Shown here one piece after another: positions 1-9,154 of a DNA stretch of 48,768 nucleotides. The notes under the pieces are model-generated. The model was not told where the DNA came from and did not search any database. It saw only the letters and a list, made by a program, of their open reading frames with translations. This DNA comes from Deltaproteobacteria bacterium (GTDB lineage Bacteria > Myxococcota_A > UBA9160 > JAFDDA01): assembly GCA_019311105.1 (NCBI GenBank), contig JAFDDA010000010.1:1-48768 (forward strand), written 5' to 3'. The position numbers were made by a program, and so were the translations under genes. Each line of letters opens with the position of its first letter. The stretch's first letter is position 1.

Positions 1-255
<255 letters not shown>

Positions 256-563
256 AATCATGGCCGAGGAAGGCAACACCGAAGTGTCACCAACCTTGGT
301 TTTTCTACTTATCTCTTACCTTGAGCGTGAATGAAGTTCGCTCGACCGAAGTCTCGCGAACGACATCCGCCTTATGGAATACGATCCTCGACAGAACTCC
401 GAAAAGTTCTTAGGACCGCACGCTATTCAGTTTTCAAAGACCGAGACGAGTCCTGCGAGAGCCTGTGTCGGGCTCACGAGAAAGCCTTGATCGAAATGAC
501 AAAAGTGCTTGAGGGCGAAGCAGTTCAGCGCCAGATGCGCAGTGACCCTCAAGCAGGACGCGT
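256..563 (-). promoter_or_regulatory. rRNA operon leader (about 300 nt, non-coding)
   Basis: This stretch lies between the rRNA promoter and the mature 16S end and holds no credible gene. Short open frames here overlap rRNA or have no coding character. It is clearly less GC-rich than the flanking genes, as rRNA leaders often are. It carries a boxA-like element and should carry the 5' half of the RNase III processing stem, whose partner downstream of 16S is outside the window. Transcription start is inferred at about 557 from the promoter spacing. Confidence 0.75.
429..440 (-). promoter_or_regulatory. boxA-like rRNA antitermination element
   Basis: The minus strand reads TCTTTGAAAACTGAATAG here. 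It resembles the boxA core (E. coli TGCTCTTTAACA) and the CTTTGAAAACTGAATAG motif commonly seen before rRNA genes. It lies about 120 nt after the inferred transcription start and about 175 nt before 16S, a normal place for NusB/NusE-dependent antitermination. The function is inferred from motif and position. Confidence 0.55.
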
Positions 564-591
564 ATTTTACGGCGGTCCCGCGGGGCGTCAA
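564..591 (-). promoter_or_regulatory. sigma70-type promoter of the rRNA operon
   Basis: On the minus strand there is a TTGACG -35 box (586-591), a 16-bp spacer and a TAAAAT -10 box (564-569), the best promoter match in the window. The spacer contains the palindrome CCCGCGGG (577-584). It starts 39 bp after the tyrS stop, so the rRNA operon need not depend on read-through from tyrS. A second GC palindrome, CCCCGCGGGG (610-619), lies between tyrS and the -35 box; it has no loop and no T-tract, so it is not a convincing terminator. Confidence 0.8.
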
Positions 592-629
592 GAGGCGAAG
601 GGCAGATATCCCCGCGGGGACGCGATCTT

Positions 630-1847
630 TCAGACCACCCGAATCCGGGCGAAGCGGCGCTTGCCCGCTTTGACCAGGTAGGGGCCGCCCGGTTCGAGCC
701 GAATCGTCGGGTCGTCGACCCTCTCTCCGTCGATTTGGACGGCGCCCTGGGCCACCAGGCGGCGGGCTTCGCTGTTGCTGGCGACGCCTAGCTGCCCTCG
801 CAGCAGATCGAGCAGCCCCACACCCCCGCCCTCGGCCGCGACCTCGAGCTCCGGGACGTCGTCCGGTGTTTCGCGCCGCTGGACCACCTGTTCGAAGTGC
901 CGGCGCGCCGAATCCGCGGCGGCCGAGTCATGGAAGCGCGCGACGACGCGGCTCGCGATCTCGTGCTTCAACGCGAAGGGGTCGCCGCTGCCCTTTCCGG
1001 CGTCGGCGCGCGCGCTCGCGAGGTCTCCCCATTCGCCCGCAGCCAACAGGTCGAACCAGTCACACATGAGCGTGTCGGAGATGCGCATGATCTTTCCGTA
1101 CATCTCTTCGGCGGGCGCGAGGATCTCGACCGTGTTGCCGAGGCTCTTCGACATCTTCTCCGTGCCGTCGAGGCCGACGAGCAGCGGGTGCGTGATGACG
1201 GCCTGGGGCAGCTGGCCGTAGGCACGTTGGACCTCGCGCCCCATCAGCAGGTTGAACGTCTGATCGGTGCCACCGAGCTCCACGTCGGCCTCGAGCACGA
1301 CGGAGTCGTAGGCCTGCACGAAGGGGTAGAGGAACTCGTGCACCGAGATCGACTCGCCGGCGGCGTAGCGCTTGGCGAAGTCGTCTCGCTCGAGGAGCCG
1401 CGCCACCGTCGAGTGGGAGCACAAGCGTACCCAGTCCGTCGGACTCAGGGCGTCCGTCCACTCGGAGTTGAAGCGGATCTCGGCCCCGTCGATGTCGAGA
1501 ATCTTCGCGACCTGGTCGACGTAGGTCTGCGCGTTCTTCTTGACGGCGTCTTCTTCCAAGGCCGGGCGCGTCTTCTTGCGGCCCGACGGGTCTCCGATGC
1601 GCGCCGTGAAGTCACCGATCAGGAAGATCGGCACGTGACCCAGCTCCTGGAAGCGACGCAACTTGCCGAGGACCACGGTGTGGCCGAGGTGCAGGTCGGG
1701 CGCCGAGGGGTCCATGCCGAGTTTCACGCGCAGGGGACGCTTCTCGCGGAGTGCCTTCTCGAGGCGCGGGCGCAACTCGTCGCGGCCGAGGAACTGGTCC
1801 GCTCCGTCGGCCATCACTTCGAGCTGGCGATCGACCTCGTCACTCAC
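630..1847 (-). CDS. tyrS: tyrosyl-tRNA synthetase
   Basis: Class I aminoacyl-tRNA synthetase that charges tRNA-Tyr with tyrosine in the cytoplasm. The 405-residue protein has the HIGH-type motif as HLGH (residues 53-56) inside KLGMDPSAPDLHLGHTVVL, and an intact KMSKS loop (231-235). This TyrS subtype is the longer-linker form found in many Gram-negatives. A C-terminal S4-like RNA-binding region (about 345-405) includes SEARRLVAQGAVQIDGERV. The start is GTG at 1847, whose GTGA overlaps the fthC stop, implying translational coupling. It is the last gene of the zapB-like/zapA/fthC/tyrS run and is followed by the rRNA promoter. Confidence 0.96.
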   Translation of the reverse strand: MSDEVDRQLEVMADGADQFLGRDELRPRLEKALREKRPLRVKLGMDPSAPDLHLGHTVVLGKLRRFQELGHVPIFLIGDFTARIGDPSGRKKTRPALEEDAVKKNAQTYVDQVAKILDIDGAEIRFNSEWTDALSPTDWVRLCSHSTVARLLERDDFAKRYAAGESISVHEFLYPFVQAYDSVVLEADVELGGTDQTFNLLMGREVQRAYGQLPQAVITHPLLVGLDGTEKMSKSLGNTVEILAPAEEMYGKIMRISDTLMCDWFDLLAAGEWGDLASARADAGKGSGDPFALKHEIASRVVARFHDSAAADSARRHFEQVVQRRETPDDVPELEVAAEGGGVGLLDLLRGQLGVASNSEARRLVAQGAVQIDGERVDDPTIRLEPGGPYLVKAGKRRFARIRVV

Positions 1848-2410
1848 GTGTGTTCCACCTCATCCGTTGCGGCGCCCCGGCCCTCGCGAGGGCGGAACAC
1901 GCCGCGTTCCGTCACGACGACGTCCAGGGTGCGGTCCCCTCGACCGACGGGCACCGCCTCCACTCGCTGGAGGTCGAAGCCGACGCCGACGAGACGCGGG
2001 CCGTCGGACCCCGGCGCGAAGGTGCGGTCGTAGTATCCGCCGCCTTGCCCGAGCCGTCGCCCTTGGTCGTCGAACGCCAGGCCCGGGACGATCACTGCGT
2101 CCCCCGCGCCGAGCGTCACGGCCGGCCCCACCGGCTCCGCAACACCGTAGCGCCCGGGAGCCAGGTCTTCGAAGCGTTCCGCGGCGGCGAACTCGAGCCG
2201 GTCGCCCACGCAGCGCGGGAAGAGCGGCGTGCGGCCGTTCGCTCGCAGGGCGTCGAACAGGGGTCGGGTCGGGAGTTCGCCGGGCTGGGCTGCATAGAGT
2301 GCCACCTGGGCGGGCGGTTCGAGCTCGGGGAGTCGGAGTAGATGGAGGGCAACTTCGTCGGCGGCCGCGGACACCTCGGCCTCGCCGAGGCCGCGCCGGA
2401 GCGGCCGCAT
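1844..2410 (-). CDS. fthC: 5-formyltetrahydrofolate cyclo-ligase
   Basis: Converts 5-formyl-THF to 5,10-methenyl-THF with ATP in one-carbon metabolism (YgfA family). The C-terminal half carries the signature LGQGGGYYDRTF and the family-typical IVPGLAFD segment. The coordinates use the first ATG (2410), giving 188 residues. However, the frame stays open upstream and encodes AEDKARLRERMRPLRR, which looks like the usual K-x-x-LR-x-R family N-terminus. No ATG, GTG or TTG is available there. A CTG at 2456-2458 overlaps the zapA TGA as CTGA and has a GGAG five bases before it, so the true start may be CTG at 2458 (or CTG at 2443). The gene follows zapA, as ygfA does in many proteobacteria. Confidence 0.9.
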   Translation of the reverse strand: MRPLRRGLGEAEVSAAADEVALHLLRLPELEPPAQVALYAAQPGELPTRPLFDALRANGRTPLFPRCVGDRLEFAAAERFEDLAPGRYGVAEPVGPAVTLGAGDAVIVPGLAFDDQGRRLGQGGGYYDRTFAPGSDGPRLVGVGFDLQRVEAVPVGRGDRTLDVVVTERGVFRPREGRGAATDEVEHT

Positions 2411-2454
2411 TCGCTCACGCAGCCGTGCCTTGTCTTCGGCCAGGGCCTCGCCGG

Positions 2455-2757
2455 TCAGGCCTGCTCCGCGTCGTCGATCAGGTCGGCGAGGGCCTCGATG
2501 CGACTCGAGGCGACGCGCTCGAACCCCTCGACGACGGGCCCGCCGCCGTCCGAGAGAGCGAGCAGATCCTTCGCGATGTTCAGCGCCGCGAGGACGGCCA
2601 CATCGCGGCTGTCGACGGTCTTGGTACGGGATCGAACGCGGTCCATGGTCGCGTCGACGTAGTCGGCGACCCGTTCGATCGCACCTTCTTCGCCATCGGT
2701 GCGAACGCGGTATTCGAGGCCTTGGATCCGAATCGCGACCGAACGTGCTGCGGTCAT
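2455..2757 (-). CDS. zapA: cell division protein ZapA
   Basis: A 100-residue FtsZ-associated protein expected to bundle FtsZ filaments at the division ring. The N-terminal beta-rich part (VAIRIQGLEYRVRTD) is followed by the ZapA-type helix IERVADYVDATMDRVR and a long C-terminal coiled coil with AVLAALNIAKDLLAL. Length matches the family. The ATG at 2757 forms ATGA with the stop of an 11-codon mini-ORF and has an AGGGGG seven bases upstream. It sits directly downstream of a ZapB-like coiled-coil gene, which supports a division role. No 6S RNA gene fits between zapA and fthC, unlike in enterobacteria. Confidence 0.9.
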   Translation of the reverse strand: MTAARSVAIRIQGLEYRVRTDGEEGAIERVADYVDATMDRVRSRTKTVDSRDVAVLAALNIAKDLLALSDGGGPVVEGFERVASSRIEALADLIDDAEQA

Positions 2758-2789
2758 CCCTTGGCCCCCTGGCGTCGCTCGAAACTCAT
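2754..2789 (-). other. possible 11-codon relay ORF between the zapB-like gene and zapA
   Basis: The minus strand reads ATG...TGA encoding MSFERRQGAKG. Its ATG overlaps the zapB-like stop (ATGA, 2786-2789) and its TGA overlaps the zapA start (ATGA, 2754-2757). The last five codons repeat the C-terminus of the zapB-like protein (QGAKG), as expected from the 19-bp duplication. It could let ribosomes reinitiate stepwise from the zapB-like gene into zapA. A functional peptide is unlikely; translation is untested. Confidence 0.35.
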
Positions 2790-2804
2790 CCCTTGGCCCC
2801 CTGG
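2754..2804. repeat. 19-bp direct repeat at the zapB-like/zapA junction
   Basis: The 19-mer TCATCCCTTGGCCCCCTGG occurs at 2754-2772 and again, perfectly, at 2786-2804 (period 32 bp). Read on the minus strand, each copy is a run of Gs (SD-like AGGGGG) followed by GGGATGA. The upstream copy supplies the zapB-like stop, the downstream copy supplies the zapA start. It looks like a tandem duplication of a stop/start coupling module. Confidence 0.9.
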
Positions 2805-3061
2805 AGCCGCGCAGCGCCAGCCTCGAGCTGTTCGTCGAGCTGGCCGATGCGTGCGATCAACTCGTCGATGCGCTTGCCCGTGTCCTGGCGACGCTGGTTC
2901 AACCCGCGGATCTGCTCCTCGAGTTCGCGCACGGAGCGGTCGCGCTTGGCGAGGGACTCGCGGAGCGTCGCGTTCTCGTCACGAAGCTTGCGGTGCTTCT
3001 TGGCGAGGGCCTTGACGCGCCGTTCGAGAGCGACGAAGTCGATGGTGTCGTCGTTGGAAAT
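2786..3061 (-). CDS. ZapB-like coiled-coil division protein
   Basis: A 91-residue, almost wholly helical, charged protein with heptad-like spacing from VALERRVKALAKKH to the end (DELIARIGQLDEQLEAGAAR). No enzyme motif is present. Size, coiled-coil composition and adjacency to zapA suggest a ZapB-type FtsZ-ring factor; this rests on context, not a diagnostic motif. Start choice is unusual. The conserved frame has no ATG or GTG near its beginning. An ATT at 3059-3061 follows GCAGAGGG by seven bases, ideal SD spacing, and lies about 14 nt after the inferred transcription start. The alternative TTG at 3109 falls inside the predicted -35 box, so ATT is preferred. Confidence 0.65.
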   Translation of the reverse strand: MSNDDTIDFVALERRVKALAKKHRKLRDENATLRESLAKRDRSVRELEEQIRGLNQRRQDTGKRIDELIARIGQLDEQLEAGAARLQGAKG

Positions 3062-3068
3062 GGTGGGA

Positions 3069-3109
3069 CCCTCTGCTGGCCATCCTACCGGCAGAGGGAC
3101 GCCCGTCAA
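3069..3109 (-). promoter_or_regulatory. promoter and inverted repeat upstream of the zapB-like gene
   Basis: On the minus strand: TTGACG (3104-3109), 16-bp spacer, TAGGAT (3082-3087), predicted start near 3075. A perfect 8-bp inverted repeat, CCCTCTGC (3069-3076) and GCAGAGGG (3091-3098 on the plus strand), brackets the -10 box. It could be an operator, or a hairpin hiding the GAGGG ribosome site in read-through transcripts from gltD. The rest of the 131-bp gap up to the gltD stop (3062-3192) shows nothing else I recognise. Confidence 0.5.
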
Positions 3110-3192
3110 CGGCCGAACTGACGGGGACGAGCGGGAGAGGTCGACCCACGCCGGTGCTCCCGACTCTTTCGAAACGTGGTTTTCGTGAAGGG

Positions 3193-4653
3193 CTAGTAGG
3201 CCGAGGTCCGCGACTGCAACCGCGTTTGGCCACTCAGGTAGCTGTCGACCGCCCGCGCCGCTTCGCGGCCCTCCGAGATCGCCCAAACCACCAGCGACTG
3301 GCCGCGGCGGCAATCGCCGGCGGCGAAGACGCCCGGCTCGCTGCTGGCGAACTCTCGCGGATCGGCGGCGACGTTGCCCCGGCCGTCCTTCTTCAGGCCC
3401 AGGTCCTCGATCAGACCCTCCTGCCAGGGATGCAGGAATCCCATGGCCAGCAGCACGAGGTCGGCCGGGAGGCTGAACTCGCTGCCGGGGACGTCCTCCA
3501 TGCGGGGCCGCCCACTCTCGTCGGGTGCGCCGAAGCGGACCTCGACGCCATTCAAGGCCGTGATTCGCCCGTTCTCGCCGGTCACGCTCTTCGTCATCCG
3601 CGCGTAGATCCGCTCCCCGCCCTCGAGATGAGAACTCGAGGTCCGGAACATGAGCGGCCACTGCGGCCACGGCGTCGAGCCGGCCCGGGTGTCCGGCGGC
3701 CGATCGAGCAGTTCGATGGAGGTCACCGACTTGGCGCCGTGGCGGTGTGACGTCCCGACGCAGTCCGAGCCCGTGTCGCCGCCACCGAGCACGATCACAT
3801 GCTTGTCGGTCGCCATGAGGGCTTCGTCCGCGGGGATCTCGTCGCCGGAGTTGCGCTTGTTCGACTGGCGCAGGAAGTCCATGGCGAAATGGACGCCGTC
3901 GAGTTCACGACCCTCGACCTCGAGATCCCGCGGGTGCTCGGAGCCCAGGCAGAGGAGCACGGCGTCGAAATTCTTGCGCAAGTCCGCGGCCGAGAGATCC
4001 TTCCCCACGTGGACGCCCGTCTGGAAGTGGACCCCCTCCGCGCGCATCTGATCCAGACGGCGGTCGATGATCCACTTCTCGAGCTTGAAGTCGGGGATCC
4101 CGTAGCGGAGCAAGCCGCCGATCCGGTCCTGCTTCTCGAAGACGGTCACCGAATGGCCGGCGCGCGACAGCTGCTGCGCGGCCGCGAGCCCGGCGGGGCC
4201 CGAGCCGACCACGGCCACCGAGCGGCCCGTGCGCTTCTCGGGCTTCACGGGATGGATCCAGCCCTCCTCCCAGGCGTGCCGAATGATCTCCCACTCGATC
4301 TGCTTGATGGTCACCGCGTCCTGGTTGATGCCGAGGACGCAAGCCGTCTCACAGGGCGCGGGACAGACGAGGCCGGTGAACTCCGGGAAGTTGTTGGTCG
4401 AGTGGAGCCGCGCGATGGCGTCTTCCCACTTGTCTCGGAACGCGTAGTCGTTCCAGTCGGGGATGATGTTCCCGAGCGGGCAGCCGTTGTTGCAGAACGG
4501 GATGCCGCAATCCATGCAGCGCGATGCCTGCTTCTGGACGGCCTCGACGGACGGGTCCTGCTGGACCTCGTTCCAGTCCGCGAGCCGTTCTTCCTTGGGC
4601 CGGTAGGACGTGTCCTCGCGGCCGTGCTCCAGGAATCCGGTGACCTTACCCAT
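3193..4653 (-). CDS. gltD: glutamate synthase (NADPH), small subunit
   Basis: The beta subunit supplies electrons from NAD(P)H to the GltB subunit for glutamine-to-glutamate conversion. The 486-residue protein has the N-terminal cysteine clusters for 4Fe-4S centres (C46, C49, C54, C58 and C97, C101, C105). It also has an FAD dinucleotide fold [12 protein letters not shown] (about 149-160) and a second fold [10 protein letters not shown] (about 289-297) for NAD(P)H. The C-terminal [19 protein letters not shown] motif is typical. Its ATG lies inside the end of gltB (8-bp overlap, ATGGGTAA), so the two subunits are co-translated, after gltB. Confidence 0.97.
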   Translation of the reverse strand: MGKVTGFLEHGREDTSYRPKEERLADWNEVQQDPSVEAVQKQASRCMDCGIPFCNNGCPLGNIIPDWNDYAFRDKWEDAIARLHSTNNFPEFTGLVCPAPCETACVLGINQDAVTIKQIEWEIIRHAWEEGWIHPVKPEKRTGRSVAVVGSGPAGLAAAQQLSRAGHSVTVFEKQDRIGGLLRYGIPDFKLEKWIIDRRLDQMRAEGVHFQTGVHVGKDLSAADLRKNFDAVLLCLGSEHPRDLEVEGRELDGVHFAMDFLRQSNKRNSGDEIPADEALMATDKHVIVLGGGDTGSDCVGTSHRHGAKSVTSIELLDRPPDTRAGSTPWPQWPLMFRTSSSHLEGGERIYARMTKSVTGENGRITALNGVEVRFGAPDESGRPRMEDVPGSEFSLPADLVLLAMGFLHPWQEGLIEDLGLKKDGRGNVAADPREFASSEPGVFAAGDCRRGQSLVVWAISEGREAARAVDSYLSGQTRLQSRTSAY

Positions 4654-7600
4654 CGCCGAGGTGGGCCTCCAGGCGCGTGTCGAGCGCCACTTTCAAGTCC
4701 TTCGGGAAGACCTTCACGAACTTCGGCCCGTAGTCTTCCCACTTCTTCAACACTTCTTCGGCGCGCTGGCTGCGCGTGTACTGGAAGTGTTTGCGCACCA
4801 TGCGCTGAATCGTCGCCTCGTCCTCAGCATTCAGCGGATCGAGGTCGATCCGGTCGGGGTTCACGCGCGTGTGGAAGAGGCCGTCCTCGTCCAGCACGTA
4901 GGCGAACCCGCCGCTCATGCCAGCGCCGAAGTTCCGACCCGTCTTGCCGAGGATCACGGCGCATCCGCCGGTCATGTACTCGCAGCCGTGGTCGCCAACG
5001 CCTTCCACGACGGTGTTCGCACCGCTGTTGCGAACCGCGAAGCGCTCGCCGGCCACGCCCTGGAAGTACGCTTCGCCGCTCGTCGCCCCGTAGAGGCAGA
5101 CGTTGCCGGTGATGATGTTCGAACCCGGATCGAAGGTGGAGCCTTCGGGCACCTTCACCACGATCTTGCCGCCGCACAGGCCCTTGCCGGCGTAGTCGTT
5201 GGCGTCGCCTTCGACCGTGAGGGTGATGCCGTTGGTGCAGAACGCGCCGAGGCTCTGACCCGCTGCACCCTTGAAGTTCAACCGGATCGTGTCTTCGGGC
5301 AGCCCCTCGGCGCCGTACTTCCGCGAGACCTCCGAGCCGAGGATCGTGCCCACGGTCCGGTCGATGTTGCGGATCGGCAAGTCGATCTTCACCGCCTCGC
5401 CCCGCTCCAGCGCCGGAGCGGCCAGCTCGAGAATCTGGTTGTCGAGCACGTCGTCGAGCAGGCTCCAATCCTGAGGAACGCACTGACGGATCGCATACTC
5501 GACATCGGGCTTGTGAAGAAGCGCCGAGAAATCGAGGCCGCGCGTCTTCCAGTGGTCGATGGCGCGGTTCGGCTCGAGCCGATCCACGCGGCCGATCATC
5601 TCGTCGACCGTCCGGAAACCGAGCTGCGCCATGATCTCGCGCAGCTCTTCCGCCACGTAGTGGAAGTAGCGAACGACGTGCTCGGGCAGGCCGGCGAAGC
5701 GCTCGCGCAGGACCGGATCCTGGGTGGCGATACCGACCGGGCAGGTGTTCAGGTGGCAGACCCGCATCAGGATGCAGCCCATGGCCACGAGCGGGGCCGT
5801 CGAGAAGCCGAACTCGTCGGCGCCGAGCAGGGCGGCGATGGCCACGTCGCGGCCGGTCTTGAGCCCCCCGTCGGTCTGCACGCGGATGCGGCCGCGCAGG
5901 TCGTTCAGAACGAGGACCTGCTGGGTCTCGGCCAGACCGACCTCCCACGGCATCCCCGCATACTTGATCGAAGCCTGGGGCGACGCGCCCGTGCCACCAT
6001 CGTGGCCTGCGATCAGCACGCCGTCGGCGCGACCCTTGGCGACGCCCGCCGCAATCGTGCCGACCCCGGTCTCCGACACCAGCTTCACCGAGACGCGCCC
6101 GTCGCGGTTCGCGTTCTTCAGGTCGTAGATCAGCTGGGCGAGATCCTCGATGGAGTAGATGTCGTGGTGCGGCGGCGGCGAGATCAGACCCACACCCGGC
6201 GTCGAGTAACGCGTCTTCGCGATGGTCTCGTTGACCTTGTGGCCCGGCAGCTCGCCGCCTTCGCCGGGCTTCGCGCCCTGGGCCATCTTGATCTGCATCT
6301 CGTCGGAGTTGACGAGGTACCAGCTCGTCACGCCGAAGCGACCCGACGCCACCTGCTTGATGGCGCTGCGCCGCAGGTCGCCGTTCTCTTCGGGTGTGAA
6401 GCGTGACGGGTCTTCGCCGCCCTCGCCTGTGTTCGACTTGCCGCCAATCCGGTTCATGGCCACGGCCAGGGTCTGGTGCGACTCGAGGGAGATCGAGCCG
6501 TAGCTCATGGCCCCCGTGCAGAAGCGCCGCATGATCTCGGCCGCGGGCTCGACTTCTTCGATCGCGACGGGCGCGGAGGTGAATTCGAAGGCGAGCAGGC
6601 CGCGCAGGGTGCACAGGCGCTCGGCCTCGTCGTCCGCGGCCCGCGAGAACTCCTTGAAGGTCTCGTAGCTCTCGCGCCGAACGGAATCCTGGAGCTTCGC
6701 CACGGAGTCCGGGTTGAACGTGTGATTCTCGCCGCGCAGGCGCCACTGGTAGAGGCCGCCCGGGTCGAGCTCGGGGTAGGCGTACGCGTCGCCCGGGAAG
6801 GCCCGTGCGTGGCGCATCTGGGCCTCGCTCGCGATCACGTCGTAGCCGATGCCCGAGACGCGCGTGGCCGTGCCGGTGAAGCATTCATCGACCACGGCCT
6901 CGGAGAGGCCGATCGCCTCGAAGATCTGCGCGCCGCGATAGCTCGCGAGGGTCGAGATCCCCATCTTCGCGAAGGTCTTGAGCAGGCCCTTGTCGCTGGC
7001 CTTCAGGTAATTCGCGACCGCCTTGTCGAAGGGCAGCGAGGCGTCGACGTGGCTGCCCTCCGCGATCAGCTCGCGGATGGTTTCGAGGGCGAGGTAGGGA
7101 TTGATGGCGCCCGCTCCATATCCGATCAACAGCGCGAAGTGCGCCACGTCGCGCGCCTCACCGGTCTCGCAGACCAGCCCGCACTGGGTGCGCAGACCTT
7201 CGCGGATGAGGTGGTGGTGGACCGCGCCCGTGGCGAGCAACATCGGGATGGGTGCGAGGTCGGGCGTGACGCCGCGGTCGGACAGGATCAGGATCGTCGC
7301 GCCGTCGCGCACCGCCGTCGCGGCCTCGCGACGCAGCGACTCGAGGGCGCCCTTCAGGCCTTTGCCGCCGTCACCCACTTTGTAGAGGCACGGCAGCGTG
7401 CGGGTCTCGAAGCCCGGGCGGTCGAGCTCGCGCATGCGACCGAGTTCTTCGTTCGTGAGGACCGGCCGGTTGCAGCGCAGCAGCCGAGCGTGGGCTTCGG
7501 TCTCTTCCAACAGGTTCAGTTCGGCGCCGAGCGTCGAATAGAGGGACATCACGGGCCCCTCGTTGATCGAATCCATCGGCGGGTTCGAGACCTGCGCGAA

Positions 7601-9154
7601 ATGCTGTTTGAAGTAGCGATAGAGCATCTGCGGGCGATCCGAGAGGCACGCGAGCGCGGCGTCCTCACCCATGGACCCGATCGCCCACTTCCCGTCCGTG
7701 ACCATCGGCGCGATCAGGAACTTCAAGTCCTCGACGGAGTAGCCGAACGCCTGCTGGAGCCCGAACCGCTCGGGCTCGCCCATCGGCTCCGCATCGGTGT
7801 CCGAAGGCGGAAGGTCGACGAGCTTCACGCGGTTCTGCTCGACCCACTCCGCATAGGGGCGGCGGCCGAGGTACTCGGCCTTGATCTCGTCATCGGAGAT
7901 GATGCGGCCCTCTTCGAGGTCCACGCAGAAGATCTTGCCCGGGTGCAGGCGCTCCTTGATCTCGACGTCTTCGGGGGCGATGTCGAGCACGCCCACTTCC
8001 GACGCCATCACCACGAGCCCGCTCTTCGTCACCACGTAGCGCGACGGGCGCAGGCCGTTGCGGTCGAGCACGGCGCCGATCATGCGGCCGTCGGTGAAGG
8101 CGATGCTGGCGGGGCCGTCCCACGGCTCCATGAGCATCGAGTGATACTCGTAGTAGGCCCGGAGAGCCGGGTCCATGTCGTCGTAGTTCTCCCAGGCCTC
8201 GGGAATCATCATCAGCATGACTTCCGGGAGCTCGCGGCCGGAGAGGCAGAGGAACTCGAGCACGTTGTCGAACTGGGCCGAGTCGGACGCCGACCCGCGC
8301 ATGATCGGATAGAGCTTTGCGAGGTCGTCGCCGAAGGCGTCGGACCGGAGCGTACCCTGGCGCGCGCTCATCGCGTTGCGGTTGCCGCGCAGGGTGTTGA
8401 TCTCGCCGTTGTGGGCCATGTAGCGGAAGGGCTGCGCGAGGTCCCAGGCGCCGAGGGTGTTGGTGCTGTAGCGCGAGTGGGCGAGCGCGAGGGCGGAATC
8501 AGCGTTCGGGTCGACGAGGTCCGGGTAGAAGGCCTCGATCTGGGTCGGCATCAACAGGCCCGTGTAGACCATGGTCCGGCTCGAGAGGCTCGGGACGTAG
8601 AAGTAGCCGCCGTTCTGGGCCGCACGGCGCTCGGCGAGGCGGCGGATCACGTAGAGCTTCCGCTCGAAGGCCTCTTCGGGCGTGTCGTCGCCGATGCCGA
8701 TGAAGACCTGGCGGATCTCGGGCATGGCGTCGCGGGCGACCCAGCCGATCGCATCCGGGTTCACGGGCACGTCGCGCCAGCCCAGGAACTCCTGCCCTTC
8801 CTCCGCGATGGCCCGCTCGAAGACGGCTTGCTGCCTGTCGCGACCGCGCGGGTCCTGGGACAGGAAGACCATGCCCGAGGCGTAGCGGCCCGGTGCCGGG
8901 AGTTCGAAGCCGAGGCCCTCGGCCTCGGTGCGGAGCAGAGCATCCGGGATCTGGATCAGGATGCCGGCGCCATCGCCGGTCTCGGGGTCGCAGCCGCAGG
9001 CGCCCCGGTGTTCGAGGTTCACGAGGATCTGGATGCCCTGGCGGATCAGCTCGTTCGAGCGCGCGCCGCGGATGTTCGCGACGAACCCGACCCCGCACGC
9101 GTCGTGTTCGAGATCCGGGTGATACAGGCCCTGGGCCGGGATGCGACTTCTCAC
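4646..9154 (-). CDS. gltB: glutamate synthase, large subunit
   Basis: The alpha subunit (1502 residues, full family length) hydrolyses glutamine and uses the ammonia to aminate 2-oxoglutarate, giving two glutamates. An N-terminal class II amidotransferase domain begins after a short propeptide: the expected cleavage [10 protein letters not shown] would expose catalytic C20. The central FMN-binding synthase domain carries [17 protein letters not shown] and the 3Fe-4S cysteine region [15 protein letters not shown]. The C-terminal GXGXG beta-helix contains [20 protein letters not shown]. The GTG start forms GTGA with the lrp stop, so lrp, gltB and gltD look like one coupled operon for ammonia assimilation. 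Confidence 0.97.
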   Translation of the reverse strand: MRSRIPAQGLYHPDLEHDACGVGFVANIRGARSNELIRQGIQILVNLEHRGACGCDPETGDGAGILIQIPDALLRTEAEGLGFELPAPGRYASGMVFLSQDPRGRDRQQAVFERAIAEEGQEFLGWRDVPVNPDAIGWVARDAMPEIRQVFIGIGDDTPEEAFERKLYVIRRLAERRAAQNGGYFYVPSLSSRTMVYTGLLMPTQIEAFYPDLVDPNADSALALAHSRYSTNTLGAWDLAQPFRYMAHNGEINTLRGNRNAMSARQGTLRSDAFGDDLAKLYPIMRGSASDSAQFDNVLEFLCLSGRELPEVMLMMIPEAWENYDDMDPALRAYYEYHSMLMEPWDGPASIAFTDGRMIGAVLDRNGLRPSRYVVTKSGLVVMASEVGVLDIAPEDVEIKERLHPGKIFCVDLEEGRIISDDEIKAEYLGRRPYAEWVEQNRVKLVDLPPSDTDAEPMGEPERFGLQQAFGYSVEDLKFLIAPMVTDGKWAIGSMGEDAALACLSDRPQMLYRYFKQHFAQVSNPPMDSINEGPVMSLYSTLGAELNLLEETEAHARLLRCNRPVLTNEELGRMRELDRPGFETRTLPCLYKVGDGGKGLKGALESLRREAATAVRDGATILILSDRGVTPDLAPIPMLLATGAVHHHLIREGLRTQCGLVCETGEARDVAHFALLIGYGAGAINPYLALETIRELIAEGSHVDASLPFDKAVANYLKASDKGLLKTFAKMGISTLASYRGAQIFEAIGLSEAVVDECFTGTATRVSGIGYDVIASEAQMRHARAFPGDAYAYPELDPGGLYQWRLRGENHTFNPDSVAKLQDSVRRESYETFKEFSRAADDEAERLCTLRGLLAFEFTSAPVAIEEVEPAAEIMRRFCTGAMSYGSISLESHQTLAVAMNRIGGKSNTGEGGEDPSRFTPEENGDLRRSAIKQVASGRFGVTSWYLVNSDEMQIKMAQGAKPGEGGELPGHKVNETIAKTRYSTPGVGLISPPPHHDIYSIEDLAQLIYDLKNANRDGRVSVKLVSETGVGTIAAGVAKGRADGVLIAGHDGGTGASPQASIKYAGMPWEVGLAETQQVLVLNDLRGRIRVQTDGGLKTGRDVAIAALLGADEFGFSTAPLVAMGCILMRVCHLNTCPVGIATQDPVLRERFAGLPEHVVRYFHYVAEELREIMAQLGFRTVDEMIGRVDRLEPNRAIDHWKTRGLDFSALLHKPDVEYAIRQCVPQDWSLLDDVLDNQILELAAPALERGEAVKIDLPIRNIDRTVGTILGSEVSRKYGAEGLPEDTIRLNFKGAAGQSLGAFCTNGITLTVEGDANDYAGKGLCGGKIVVKVPEGSTFDPGSNIITGNVCLYGATSGEAYFQGVAGERFAVRNSGANTVVEGVGDHGCEYMTGGCAVILGKTGRNFGAGMSGGFAYVLDEDGLFHTRVNPDRIDLDPLNAEDEATIQRMVRKHFQYTRSQRAEEVLKKWEDYGPKFVKVFPKDLKVALDTRLEAHLGDG

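Noticed and set aside
610..619. GC palindrome CCCCGCGGGG as a tyrS terminator
   Set aside because: It has no loop and no downstream T-run; it is better left as an unexplained palindrome.
2979..3233. Alternative minus-strand frame using the ATG in GGATGG upstream of the zapB-like gene
   Set aside because: It encodes Arg/Pro/Ser-rich sequence in the wrong frame, while the overlapping frame gives a clean coiled coil next to zapA.
4610..6406. Antisense frame across gltD/gltB
   Set aside because: Shadow of gltB; no start signals and compositionally biased.
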